Counted from the first letter of the stretch, positions 1-8,865 are shown. The stretch: DNA of 64,000 nt from Desulforamulus profundi (GCF_002607855.1 NZ_AWQQ01000027.1:34251-98250), one strand, 5' to 3'. Numbers and translations: made by a program. Notes: generated by a model from the sequence alone, not told the origin.

Positions 1-146
1 GGTAACCGTATCTAAACTAACTGAATAGTCAGTTAGTTTAAGATGTGTATATTCTGTTATGAATTAATTATACTCCTATTAGAGGGATTTGCGCAATATT
101 AATATGTCACATTTATTATTTATTATATACTAATGCGTTCCTCCGC

Positions 147-183
147 CATAAAACAGCTCCCAGGAATAATTCCAGGGAGCTGT
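147..183 (-). terminator. Hairpin terminator after the SIR2-like gene
   Basis: An inverted repeat (CAGCTCCCAGGAA / TTCCAGGGAGCTG, 154-182, one mismatch) is followed on the minus strand by TTTTAT. It lies 160 bases beyond the SIR2-like stop codon and would end a transcript that includes the structured stretch at 186-285. Confidence 0.5.
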
Positions 184-185
184 CT

Positions 186-285
186 GGAAAGGCAACCCCA
201 TACCTTTCCCCGGGTGTCGGTTTTTCCAGTGGTTTTGTTGACACCTTTGCCCGTTAACTTTTCCGCGCATCCCACAAGCGACGGG
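186..285 (-). other. Run of three hairpins, possible structured RNA
   Basis: Three adjacent inverted repeats are visible: GGAAAGG/CCTTTCC (186-192 and 203-209), GGTGTC/GACACC (213-218 and 240-245) and CCCGT/ACGGG (250-254 and 281-285). A terminator-like hairpin follows at 154-182. I do not match it to a named RNA family. It may be the 3' untranslated part of the SIR2-like transcript or a separate RNA. Short ORFs here on both strands show no codon logic or ribosome binding site. Confidence 0.3.
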
Positions 286-346
286 TGGGTATTTGTTTTA
301 GTATATTCCAAACAAATTCACGGTATCCCCGGCGGGTTGCTCATTT

Positions 347-1440
347 CTATCGTTCCAGCGTACTTGTAAATTCGGCGATATCATGATGAAAGGCCAGGTG
401 ATCCACTCGAAAGATGCTTTTATGTTTTGTCAGCAGGGCCTGTCGTGCGTAACCCTCGGCGGCATCTACAATGGTTACTTTTTTAAGGGATTTGTTATCG
501 ACCATGGCCTTGCGAAACATCCAATTGGACCTAAAATCGGTGGTGGGAAAGGAATAACCGATAACAATGATTTCCGAGGCCCGCTGCAATGCCTGCCGCG
601 CCTGCTGCCACAACTCCGGTATAAAGGGAATGGATTGATAGTTCTTCATCAGGGTGGGCGGAATAATAACCCTACTTAACCTTTGACAGCAGTGTTCGGT
701 GGTACACTGAATCATGTTGGCCATACCGTTGATGATCACACTGTGTCCCCTGGCGTCACTGTGTTCATAGGCATAGAGTTGACCACACTGCGGGCAGTAA
801 AGCCAGTTCAAAGAACCATGGAGTTTTAAAAGTTTTACATTAGAGCCACCGGCTGCCGTTGCTGCTGTTTCCTGAACCCTTTGAAGATCTTCCGTGGCAG
901 GCATCCCCGCAAGAGGATCACAGGAAATGCCATAGCCGTCCTTGATATGCCATTGGATACCGTCCCGCTGCAAATGGTGCAGGGCATAATCCATCAGCAA
1001 TTCATAATTAAATGAAATGACGGTATCTCCGGCTCCCAGGGATTGAGCAATGCGCCGGTGATGCGGGCAGGGCTCGCCGTAAAGGATTTTATCGAAGGTA
1101 AGGGCCATCAACAAAAGATACTCTTCATAGGCTTGCCGTAAGCGGTCCCTTCCCGGTATGTCCTCTTCCATTTCAATGTTGAGCAGGGTTAGGACTTCTT
1201 CCATATCCAGGTCTGACCGGTGCACCTGTTCCCGGGGGATCCCCAGAGTTTTTCAATAAATTCAAAGATATGATGAAACTGCAGGTTTTCATCTCCAAAA
1301 TGCCGGTCTTTAATACGATGAATGTTGATGACACGCATCGCCTTTTGAAAAAAGTTTTTCGCCACCGGGCTGGTTTCTCCGAGATAAGAGCCCGTATAGG
1401 CGGCCCCTGCACCTGCTCCCAAGACATATACTTTCGTCAC
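347..1440 (-). CDS. SIR2-like NAD-binding domain protein (frameshifted)
   Basis: About 365 residues once a one-base deletion near 1225-1240 (in GGGGATCCCCC) is restored. The start is GTG at 1440, with GGGGAGG seven bases upstream. The N-terminus has a Rossmann-type GAGAG motif. The middle has KLHGSLNW followed by two CxxC-like pairs (CPQC and CTTEHC), which suggest a zinc finger. The C-terminal part has IIPPT and IGYSFPTTD, typical of SIR2_2-like proteins. Family members act as NAD-dependent deacylases or NADases, some of them in phage defence. No partner defence gene is visible next to it, so the role is unassigned. The frameshift may be a sequence error. Confidence 0.65.
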
Positions 1441-1523
1441 TGGATACCTCCCCAATACTTATCCATCCACTTTAGTATGGTACCGGGGCAAAAAAATTAA
1501 CCCGGGGTTGGGTTGATCCGGGT

Positions 1524-1730
1524 CTAAGAAGCTAAAAACCTGACCAGTTGAGCGGCAAAAAAGAACCCGCTCATTGCGCAGAACCCGAGCGCAGCCCTCC
1601 TGACCACGGGTGAGTCTTCATGTTCTAACCAGTCCAGCACTTCTTCCACAACAGAGCCTTCCTGGGCCTCTCTGGACATATCCTTGGTTACGGCAGGAAA
1701 AGTTAAATTAATTTCCGCACTCTTTATCAT
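1524..1730 (-). CDS. Small hypothetical protein with C-terminal membrane segment
   Basis: A 68-residue ORF preceded by a GGGGGG-rich ribosome binding site. The N-terminal two thirds is acidic and helical (VVEEVLDWLEHEDS). The last 20 residues are hydrophobic (FCAMSGFFFAAQLV) and could form a tail anchor. I recognise no family. It stands alone between the SIR2-like gene and the aminomutase gene. Confidence 0.5.
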   Translation of the reverse strand: MIKSAEINLTFPAVTKDMSREAQEGSVVEEVLDWLEHEDSPVVRRAALGFCAMSGFFFAAQLVRFLAS

Positions 1731-1796
1731 ATCAAAACCCCCCGAACATTTGTTTTTGTTACACTGATTTTATAACCAAACACATGTTCTTGTCAA

Positions 1797-1836
1797 TAAA
1801 AAAATGAAAATCCTACCAAAAAAGTTGGCAGGATTT
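1797..1836 (-). terminator. Rho-independent terminator of the aminomutase gene
   Basis: AATCCTACCAA / TTGGCAGGATT stem (1809-1819 and 1825-1835), followed on the minus strand by a T-rich run. It starts 16 bases beyond the stop codon. Confidence 0.75.
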
Positions 1837-1851
1837 TGCGGGTCTTGTATT

Positions 1852-3120
1852 TTAATGTTTGCCCCTCACGTTGTACGGTATGATTCTTTTTTCCCAGGTC
1901 CGCAAGGTTACATGGTCGTTTTTGTTTTCTATAATATATTGCGGAAGAACCGGCGTCTTTCCATAGCCGTTGGGTGCGTTAATAATATAGGTGGGAACAG
2001 CCAGCCCGGAGGTATATCCCCGTAATTGGTCCATAATGGAGATTCCTTCATCGATGCCGGTGATAAAATGCCTGGTTCCTTTGACGGCTTTGGCGTGAAA
2101 AATGTAGTAGGGTCGCACGCGAATCTGGAGCAGGCTTTGGTTAAGTCGTTTCATAACGTCCGGGTGGTTGTTGATGTTCTTCAACAGCACCGTCTGGTTC
2201 CCCAACACAACCCCGGCCTTTACCAGCATGTCGCAGGCCTTTTTAACCTCCGGCGTAATCTCCAGAGGATGGTTGAACTGGGAGTTTATATAAACGGGCG
2301 GGTGTTTTTCCAAAATGGCACAGAGTTCAGGGGTGATTCTTTGCGGCATGGTAACAGGGGTACGGGTTCCGATGCGTTTAATTTCAACGTGGGGGATATT
2401 GTCCAGCTCGGTTAACAACCAGTCAATTTGCTGGTCCGATAAAAGCAAAGCATCCCCACCGGTGATTAACACATCTCTGATTTCTTCATTTTCCCTGACG
2501 TACTGAAGGGCAGCTTCCAGGATCTTGCGTGGTTTATGAACATCGATTTCTCCGATGTTGCGGCGGCGTTGGCAATGGCGGCAGTACATAGCGCACTGGT
2601 TGGTGACGTTGATAATTAAACGGTCGGGGTAGCGCCTGGTGATTCCCGGCGCAGGAGAGGTAAATTCTTCTCCCATCGGGTCTTCCAAGCCGCAGCGGTC
2701 TTTAATTTCCTCTGCACTTGGGACGGCCTGCAGCCAGATTGGTCCCCTGGGCCCGCCCACCATGGCCAGTGCCATGTAATAAGGGGATACTGCCCAGCGG
2801 TATTGCCGGCCCACCCGCTCAATGGCCTCAATTTCTGCCTGGTTCAAATCAACCAACTGACTTAATACCCTGGCGTCCCTGATGCGGTTTGCCATTTGCC
2901 AGTGCCAGTCATTCCACTGCTCTTCACCGGCCTGAAAGAAATTCATCACCTTATCCCTGGCCTGGTTATATTCCTCTTGCACCTCAAAGCCGTTTGGGAT
3001 GTTGGCTTTGTTGCTTAAATAACCAGTGATACGGGACTTCAGCTCCCTTGCCCTTTTCAGGGCAATCAATCTTTTTTCCTGCCCTAAACGTACTTCTTCA
3101 TGCCGTAGGTGAACAGACAT
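1852..3120 (-). CDS. eam: Glutamate 2,3-aminomutase (KamA family radical SAM)
   Basis: A 422-residue radical SAM, PLP-dependent aminomutase. The iron-sulfur motif CxxxCxxC is at Cys176, Cys180 and Cys183 (CAMYCRHC). The PLP lysine is Lys388 in NGYGKTP. Lysine 2,3-aminomutases have two aspartates, 37 residues apart, that bind the lysine side chain (Asp293 and Asp330 in the Clostridium subterminale enzyme). Here these positions are Lys344 (FHAK) and Asn381 (IINAP), also 37 apart. This is the Lys/Asn pair described for glutamate 2,3-aminomutase, so the likely product is beta-glutamate, a compatible solute. The ATG start has GGGAGGG upstream. A c-di-AMP riboswitch lies directly in front. Substrate is inferred from residues only. 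Confidence 0.8.
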   Translation of the reverse strand: MSVHLRHEEVRLGQEKRLIALKRARELKSRITGYLSNKANIPNGFEVQEEYNQARDKVMNFFQAGEEQWNDWHWQMANRIRDARVLSQLVDLNQAEIEAIERVGRQYRWAVSPYYMALAMVGGPRGPIWLQAVPSAEEIKDRCGLEDPMGEEFTSPAPGITRRYPDRLIINVTNQCAMYCRHCQRRRNIGEIDVHKPRKILEAALQYVRENEEIRDVLITGGDALLLSDQQIDWLLTELDNIPHVEIKRIGTRTPVTMPQRITPELCAILEKHPPVYINSQFNHPLEITPEVKKACDMLVKAGVVLGNQTVLLKNINNHPDVMKRLNQSLLQIRVRPYYIFHAKAVKGTRHFITGIDEGISIMDQLRGYTSGLAVPTYIINAPNGYGKTPVLPQYIIENKNDHVTLRTWEKRIIPYNVRGKH

Positions 3121-3141
3121 GAGTATCCCTCCCTTTCTTTA

Positions 3142-3255
3142 TAGCTTACGAAGTTAGCTGACGGGTTCGGGTCGAAAGGTTAAAACCCTACCTGTGCGAT
3201 GCACAGAATTCACCCCAAAATCGGTTCCTCCGTTCCCATTTTATGGATTAAGCTA
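3142..3255 (-). promoter_or_regulatory. c-di-AMP riboswitch (ydaO/yuaA type)
   Basis: On the minus strand this has the ydaO core: GGAGGAACCGATTTTGGGGTGAAT, then a variable hairpin, GGTAGGG, and CGACCCGAACCCGTCAGCTAAC..CGTA. P1 closes as TAGCTTA (3249-3255) with TAAGCTA (3142-3148). This class turns expression off when c-di-AMP binds. The 3' end is about 10 bases from the aminomutase ribosome binding site and no terminator lies between, so control may act on translation. c-di-AMP control of an osmolyte gene fits the class. Confidence 0.9.
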
Positions 3256-3299
3256 ATATTTCCCAGACAATGCCAAAAAAATTATAAGTTGCCACTATC

Positions 3300-3328
3300 A
3301 TTATATCATAAGGTGGCTTGTCCGGCAA
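3300..3328 (-). promoter_or_regulatory. Promoter for the riboswitch-aminomutase transcript
   Basis: TTGCCG (3323-3328), a 17-base spacer, and TATAAT (3300-3305) on the minus strand. The expected start site is about 37 bases before the riboswitch P1 stem. Confidence 0.7.
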
Positions 3329-3370
3329 CAAGTAAAAGGATACCCTAAAACTTATACTTTCTGATATAGC

Positions 3371-3400
3371 AAAAAAGCGCTGCAGTGCAGCGCCTTTTTT
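3371..3400 (-). terminator. Terminator at the end of the GntR/RCK_C regulator
   Basis: AAAAAAGCGCTGCA/TGCAGCGCCTTTTTT hairpin with A and T flanks that can work in both directions. It overlaps the regulator stop codon and separates it from the aminomutase promoter. Confidence 0.75.
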
Positions 3401-4009
3401 ATACTCTGACCAATCCTTCCCTGGCAGCGGGATCCAACCGTCCGTAAATGGTTAAAATATCGCCATCTTGAATCCGGCTGTCCGGGGCCGGGTCGAAAAT
3501 ATCTTCCTGCCCCTTCCGCTGGATGGCCAGCACCTTCCTGTTGTGCAGCTTGCTCTCGGCCAGGGTTTGTCCCACCAGAGGAGAATCGGGCAATACCTTC
3601 CATTCTTCAATTCTATACAGCTTGGCTTCCAGGTGGATGGTATGTTCCATTAATTCTTCCATCAACCTGGAAATTTCGTGATTTAGCTGGTCTCTTTCCT
3701 TTACTAATTGATGTAGTCTTTCATGAATACCCGCCAGCACCCTCCGCTGATCAAAGTCATCCAAATACTTGCGGGCAACCTCTGAGGACTTTACCACCAC
3801 TCCCACGCCGGGAGCCACCTCAACAATGCCGACTTCCTGCAGCAGCGTTAAAGCACGTCGAATGGTTTCCGGAGAAACATTATATTTCCCTGCCAGGTTG
3901 AACGGCCAAAGACTTTCTGACCTTCCTGGTATTCACCCCGTACAATTCGATCCGCCAGGTCCGCGGCAATGGTTATATATCTTGCTAAATGCACCTCGGT
4001 GTTTGGCAA
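3399..4009 (-). CDS. BusR-like regulator: GntR winged helix plus RCK_C (TrkA_C) domain (frameshifted)
   Basis: About 203 residues after restoring one missing base near 3900. The TTG start at 4009 has GGAGGGG upstream. Order: GntR-type winged helix (residues 1-70; YNVSPETIRRALTLL is the recognition region), a coiled-coil linker (LHQLVKERDQLNHEISRLMEEL), then an RCK_C/TrkA_C domain (LVGQTLAESKL, IQDGDILTIYG). This is the layout of BusR, the c-di-AMP-responsive repressor of glycine betaine uptake in lactic acid bacteria, whose RCK_C domain binds c-di-AMP. The neighbouring c-di-AMP riboswitch supports the assignment. The target operon here is not known. Confidence 0.75.
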
Positions 4010-4127
4010 AACAAAACCCCTCCAGAAAAGATAAATCTAAATATGTATTATAACCTTGAAATAAAAAATAAAAAAGATATTAAATAACATTTTGCAATAA
4101 TTTCAATTAATGAATTTGTAAAAAGGC

Positions 4128-4169
4128 AAAACCGTGACGCCGGGATTTATTTCGCAGCATCACGGTTTA
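4128..4169 (-). terminator. Terminator after the peptidase/Dpp operon
   Basis: AAACCGTGA/TCACGGTTT stem with a GC-rich inner part, followed on the minus strand by TTTTGCCTTTTT. It is only a few bases beyond the peptidase stop codon. Confidence 0.75.
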
Positions 4170-4174
4170 AACAA

Positions 4175-5107
4175 TCATAAGGATTCTTCAATAAGCTCTC
4201 TAACATTCATAAACGGAATCTCAATTTTCGGTTCCATGTGCAGCAACGGTCTTCTTACCACAAAATCCAGGTGACAGCCGCATTTATTAATACCCAGGCC
4301 ATAGCTGTCTCCAAGGGCAAAATGGACTGTGCCGGCAGCCTTCTCATCCACCGAAATGTTGCCCACCATTGTGGTAATAGCCGGGTTTAACCCGATGGCA
4401 AACTCCCCGATGGTCTTGATGGCCTCCGGGAACCCCTGAATGTATTCCCTGAATTCCTTGGAACAGTCTATTAGTTTCCCCCCGCTAAACTCCAGTCTTA
4501 CAGGTTTGGACGGAATCCAGGAGCGGGTAACGGTACCGTCCACCACGATAACCCCGTTAAAAGTCTCCTCCACGGGGCAGGTATAGATTTCACCGTCGGG
4601 CATTTGAGAGATGCTGCCGTTTTTACTGAGCCCGCCGGCATCCAGCCACCGCCTTCCTTCCGTTGAGAAACTGATATTCGTACCCTGTTCGGAAGTAATT
4701 TTAAATCTTCTGGCCCGGTGCATTTTTTTCCTGAGCTCGGCAATGTCTGCCGCCAGTTTGGGGTAATCTGTATCCCCCCAGAAATCATCTTGCAGGTACT
4801 CCTCTGCCCAGTCAAAGAGTGAGAGCGTTTTGTAGCCCCTGTCCCAGAAGTAGTTGCGTAATTGCTTGCAAATACTGTACCCATCCTTGGCAGGATGATA
4901 AAGTTCTATGACGTGGCTGTAATTGCCGTTGATCATTTCCAATACTGAAACGTCCCTGGTTGCGTCCAGCATTTGTACCGGAAAGGGCAAAATCTGTGCT
5001 ATTTTTTCAGCAATATCTCTGTTGAATTGATAGGCCACCAGAACACCGGTGACCGGTTCCCGACCGGTTGACAGGGCGTCGATCAGGTTTTGTTTTACTT
5101 TGTTCAT
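4175..5107 (-). CDS. M29-like aminopeptidase family protein
   Basis: 310 residues resembling the thermophilic aminopeptidase (peptidase M29) fold, which also includes NicX-type dioxygenases. Recognisable signatures are DGEIYTCPVEETFNG in the middle and, near the C-terminus, a conserved Glu-Lys pair (DEKAAGTVHFALG) and GCHLDFV; in M29 enzymes these carry metal ligands. It is shorter than typical M29 peptidases (about 410 residues), with a divergent N-terminus. It is the last gene of a peptide ABC transporter operon and overlaps the upstream ATPase gene by 4 bases, so cytoplasmic hydrolysis of an imported peptide or amide is plausible. The exact substrate is unknown. Confidence 0.6.
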   Translation of the reverse strand: MNKVKQNLIDALSTGREPVTGVLVAYQFNRDIAEKIAQILPFPVQMLDATRDVSVLEMINGNYSHVIELYHPAKDGYSICKQLRNYFWDRGYKTLSLFDWAEEYLQDDFWGDTDYPKLAADIAELRKKMHRARRFKITSEQGTNISFSTEGRRWLDAGGLSKNGSISQMPDGEIYTCPVEETFNGVIVVDGTVTRSWIPSKPVRLEFSGGKLIDCSKEFREYIQGFPEAIKTIGEFAIGLNPAITTMVGNISVDEKAAGTVHFALGDSYGLGINKCGCHLDFVVRRPLLHMEPKIEIPFMNVRELIEESL

Positions 5108-5937
5108 CTTCCTAATGATTTACCTCCGTGCAGGCCACAATTTGTTTCCCTCTTGATTCTGGGTACAGCGTCAATGAGAGCCCTGGTATAAGGATGCCGG
5201 GGATCATGAAGAACATTTTCCACGGGTCCCATTTCAACGATTTTTCCCAGGTACATCACAGCCACCCGGTGACACAGGTAGTTCACCACAGATAAGTTAT
5301 GAGAAATGAAGATATAGGTCAAACCCAGGTCAGCCTGCAACTCCGACAGTAAATTCAACACCTGGGCCTGTACCGAAACATCCAGCGCCGATGTGGGCTC
5401 ATCCAGGATCAACAGCTCCGGGTCGGTGGTAAGTGCCCTGGCCAGGGAAATACGCTGCCTCTGACCCCCGCTGAAGGCATGGGGATACCTGTCCAGATGC
5501 TGGGCCGACAGCCCTACCTTCTCCAGAAGATACAGGGCTTTGTCCCTCATCTCGCCCTTTGTCCAACGCCCCAGGACAGCCATTGGCTCGGTAAGGATCT
5601 GTTCCACCTTCATGCGGGGATTTAACGAAGAATAGGGGTCCTGGAAAATCATCTGCATGCGTGAACGCAAAGGCCTCAGTTGTTTTTCAGGCAGGCAGGT
5701 AATATCCGTTCCCCCCAGAATAATGCGTCCTTCGGTGGGGTCCTCCAGTTTGGTAATTAGATTGGCCAAAGTGCTTTTGCCGCAGCCTGACTCCCCTACC
5801 AACCCCAGGGTTTCCCCCTTAACCAGTTTCAGGTCAATCCCGTCAACGGCTTTGATGATCTTTTCTTGCCGCCCCCAGAAATCTTCTTTGACTGTAAAAT
5901 GCTTCTTCAGATTATAAAGTTCGAGAATATATTCCAT
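5104..5937 (-). CDS. dppF: Peptide ABC transporter ATP-binding protein (DppF/OppF)
   Basis: 277 residues. Walker A is GESGCGKST, the Q-loop follows in MIFQDPYSSLNP, the ABC signature is FSGGQRQRI and Walker B is LLILDEPTSALD. The C-terminal DPRHPYTRALIDAVP extension is typical of the Opp/Dpp/Nik family. I chose ATG at 5937 because GGAGG lies eight bases upstream; an in-frame TTG 15 bases earlier lies within that site. It pairs with DppD to energise the DppB/DppC channel. Confidence 0.9.
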   Translation of the reverse strand: MEYILELYNLKKHFTVKEDFWGRQEKIIKAVDGIDLKLVKGETLGLVGESGCGKSTLANLITKLEDPTEGRIILGGTDITCLPEKQLRPLRSRMQMIFQDPYSSLNPRMKVEQILTEPMAVLGRWTKGEMRDKALYLLEKVGLSAQHLDRYPHAFSGGQRQRISLARALTTDPELLILDEPTSALDVSVQAQVLNLLSELQADLGLTYIFISHNLSVVNYLCHRVAVMYLGKIVEMGPVENVLHDPRHPYTRALIDAVPRIKRETNCGLHGGKSLGR

Positions 5938-5958
5938 CTGTGCATCCTCCAACTGAAC

Positions 5959-6921
5959 TCAGGTCCAGCACGCTACCTTGTGATTGCCGTTAACACATAC
6001 CAATTGCGGTTTTTGTGCAAGGCAAATATCTTTTTTTACTGAACACCTGTCATTAAACCGGCATCCCGAAATTCGGGCAAAAACATCCGGCACTGAACCC
6101 GGTATGGATGCCAGTTTCTTACGGTAACCCGGTGTAAGCTCAGGCACCGTCTCTAACAGCGCCCTGGTGTAGGGGTGACGGGGAGACAGCAGGGTCTCAT
6201 TAACATCCCCTATTTCCACAATTTCCCCGGCATACATCACAGCCACCCGGGCGCAGATTTGGGCCACCACCCCCAGGTCATGGGTGATCAGTAAAACAGA
6301 GGCGCCTGCCTGCATGGTAGCCTCCTTGATTAACCGGAGAACCTGGGCCTGGATGGTTACGTCCAGCGCGGTTGTGGGTTCGTCCGCTATTAAAAGGCCG
6401 GGCCCGCAGGACAAGGCCCCGGCAATCATGACCCGCTGGCGCATTCCACCGCTCAGTTGATGGGGGTAGCTGGCAAAGGTCCTCGCCGGGTCGGGAATTT
6501 GTACCCTGCCCAGCATATCCAGGGCATGTTCTTTGGCCTCCCTTTTGGAGATGTTATTATGGGCAAGAATGACATCCATGATCTGCTTGCCGATGGTGAA
6601 AGCCGGGTTTAAGCTGGTCATTGGTTCCTGAAAAATCATGGAGATGTCTTTGCCCCGTATCTTCCTCATTTCCTGCGGCGTTTTGTCAATGAGGTTTTGC
6701 TCCTTGAAGCAGATACTCCCGCCGGATATGCCCCCTTTACCGCCGGGCAGCAGTTGCAATATGGAAAGGGCGGTCACGGATTTTCCCGACCCGGATTCGC
6801 CCACCAGACCCAGCACCTCGCCGGGTTTAATATCGAATGATACACCGTGCAGGACCCGGGCCGTCTTTCTGCCCGTGGGCAAATCCACAGTTAAATTTTT
6901 AACAGATAGAAGTGCAGTCAT
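5959..6921 (-). CDS. dppD: Peptide ABC transporter ATP-binding protein (DppD/OppD)
   Basis: About 320 residues from ATG at 6921 (MTALLSVKNL). Walker A is GESGSGKS, the signature LSGGMRQRV, Walker B LLIADEPTTALD. A C-terminal cysteine cluster (GCRFNDRCSVKKDIC) is typical of DppD/OppD and binds an iron-sulfur cluster in some members. As written, the reading frame is continuous with the upstream permease. One extra A in the A6 run at 6941-6946 would restore a TAA for the permease and leave GGGAGC as ribosome binding site for this start, so the fusion looks artificial. Confidence 0.85.
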   Translation of the reverse strand: MTALLSVKNLTVDLPTGRKTARVLHGVSFDIKPGEVLGLVGESGSGKSVTALSILQLLPGGKGGISGGSICFKEQNLIDKTPQEMRKIRGKDISMIFQEPMTSLNPAFTIGKQIMDVILAHNNISKREAKEHALDMLGRVQIPDPARTFASYPHQLSGGMRQRVMIAGALSCGPGLLIADEPTTALDVTIQAQVLRLIKEATMQAGASVLLITHDLGVVAQICARVAVMYAGEIVEIGDVNETLLSPRHPYTRALLETVPELTPGYRKKLASIPGSVPDVFARISGCRFNDRCSVKKDICLAQKPQLVCVNGNHKVACWT

Positions 6922-6937
6922 TTTGATCGCTCCCGGC

Positions 6938-7782
6938 TTATTTTTTGATCTGGGATCCAGGATATCCCTGACACCGTCTCCCAGAAGGTTAAATCCCATT
7001 ACCGTAATGAAAATGGACAGGCCGGGAAATGTTGCATACCACCATTGGTCCAGGATATATGTGCGGGCCGTGTTGATCATGGCCCCCCACTCGGGGGCCG
7101 GAGGCTGCGCGCCGAGCCCGATGAAACTCAGTGAAGCCGCAATGAGGATGGCTTCTCCGATCCCCAGGGTTACCTGTATTAAGACGGGGGAGGTGCAGTT
7201 CGGAAGAATATGCTTACAAATAACCCAACCGGTGGAAGAGCCAAAGGAGCGGGCAGCCTTAACATATTGTTTTTCCTTTAAGGAAAGGACTTGACCTCTG
7301 ACCAGCCGCACGTAGACCGGAATCTTCACCAGCGAAACAGCCAGCATGGCATTAAACAGACTTGGTCCCAGGGCAGCCGCCAGGGCCATGGCCAGTACCA
7401 GGGAGGGAAAGGAAAGAATAACATCCATGATCCCCATGGCAATTTGGTCGGTCCTGCCGCCGATGTATCCCACCGTACTGCCAAGGGCTGTCCCCACCAG
7501 CGCGGCCACCAGCACAATGGATATGCCGACCCCCAGCGAGTACCTGCTGCCGTAAATAATACGGCTGAAGATGTCCCTGCCCATCTCATCGGTGCCAAAA
7601 AAATGGCCAGCGCCGGGGGCTTTGAGTTTTTCGGTCATATTAATGGCAACCGGATCATGGGTGGCCAGAACCGGGGCGAGAATTGCAACCGCTGCCATCA
7701 GAAAGACAATACAGCATCCTACCAACGTTAACGGGTTTTTCATGAGAACATACCGGTAAAACTCCAACTTGCCTGACGGCAT
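6938..7782 (-). CDS. dppC: Peptide ABC transporter permease (DppC/OppC)
   Basis: About 281 residues of integral membrane permease. The N-terminus has one membrane segment (VGCCIVFLMAAVAILAPVL), then GTDEMGRDIFSRIIYGSR, a motif typical of DppC, and the EAA-loop region (AARSFGSSTGWVICKHILPN). The protein should end LDPRSKK if the A-run deletion discussed for dppD is corrected; the raw sequence reads through into dppD as one 607-residue frame. Confidence 0.85.
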
Positions 7783-7784
7783 GC

Positions 7785-8801
7785 TTACCCCACCTCCCGT
7801 ATCTGTGGATCCAGTAATTTATACAGGAGATCAACCAGCAAGTTTATCATTACATAGCAAAAGGCAACCACCAGGGTAAAGCCCATAATGGCCGGAAAGT
7901 CCAGAAAACTTACCGAGTCCACTACATACTTGCCCATACCCGGCCAGGCAAAAATTGTTTCCGTGATAATGGCGCCGCCCAGCAGTTCGCCAAAAATCAG
8001 ACCGGCCACCGTTACCGTGGGGAGCAAGGCGTTCTTCAAGGCATACTGGTAGATGATTTTGTACCTTGGAATACCGTTGGCCTTGGCAGTGCGAATATAG
8101 TCCTGTTCTAAAACCTCCACCATGCTGGCCCGCACCTGCCGGGCAATAATGGCCAGTTGAATGTAGGCCAGGCAGCAGGCGGGCAGCATGATGTGGTGCA
8201 GGGCGTTGAAAAACACCGTGAAATCCCTGGCCAGCAGGCTGTCCAGCAAATACATGCCGGTGACCGCAGGGGGCGGGGTAAGAAAAACGTCAATCCTGCC
8301 CGCTGCCGGAAATAGTTGCAGGTGTTTATAAAAAAGCAGCAGCACCATCAGACCGGACCAAAATAATGGGGTTGAAACCCCCAGCAGGGCCACCAATCTG
8401 CTCAGGTGATCGGCTATTTTGTCTCGTTTGACAGCAGCCAGAACCCCCAGGGGAATACCCATCAGCAGGGTAATGATCATGCTTACCAGCGTCAGCTCCA
8501 GAGTGGCGGGAAAAAAAGTTTTCAATTCCTTGACAACCGGCTGCTGGGTTCTGATGGAAAGGCCCAGATCTCCCTGGGATAAATTTTTCATGTACTGCAG
8601 GTACTGGACGTATACCGGCCGGTCCAATCCCATCTCGGCCCGCATCCGGTTCAGGGTTTCCTCGCTGGCCCGCTGACCGATTAACATCCTGGCAGGGTCA
8701 CCGGGTATCATATGCGAGATGATGAAAGTAAAAAGAGTTACGCCAAACAGCACAAACAGGAGACGGGGTATCCTTTTAAATAAATACTGTAGTAAAAACA
8801 T
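7785..8801 (-). CDS. dppB: Peptide ABC transporter permease (DppB/OppB)
   Basis: 338 residues with about six membrane segments, starting FLLQYLFKRIPRLLFVLFGVT. Family signatures are FIISHMIPGDPA near residue 35 and the EAA loop TAKANGIPRYKIIYQYALKNALLP. It forms the inner-membrane channel with DppC, whose gene starts two bases downstream of this stop. Confidence 0.9.
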   Translation of the reverse strand: MFLLQYLFKRIPRLLFVLFGVTLFTFIISHMIPGDPARMLIGQRASEETLNRMRAEMGLDRPVYVQYLQYMKNLSQGDLGLSIRTQQPVVKELKTFFPATLELTLVSMIITLLMGIPLGVLAAVKRDKIADHLSRLVALLGVSTPLFWSGLMVLLLFYKHLQLFPAAGRIDVFLTPPPAVTGMYLLDSLLARDFTVFFNALHHIMLPACCLAYIQLAIIARQVRASMVEVLEQDYIRTAKANGIPRYKIIYQYALKNALLPTVTVAGLIFGELLGGAIITETIFAWPGMGKYVVDSVSFLDFPAIMGFTLVVAFCYVMINLLVDLLYKLLDPQIREVG

Positions 8802-8865
8802 ATGATTTAACTCCCATAGGGATTTTGCGGGGCCACCGGAGCGGCTCCCGCAAACCCTTTTATTG

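Noticed and set aside
123..369. Short open frames on both strands at the left edge
   Set aside because: They run through the hairpin region and terminator, have no ribosome site and resemble nothing.
1852..3120. Lysine 2,3-aminomutase
   Set aside because: The lysine-binding aspartates are replaced by Lys344 and Asn381.
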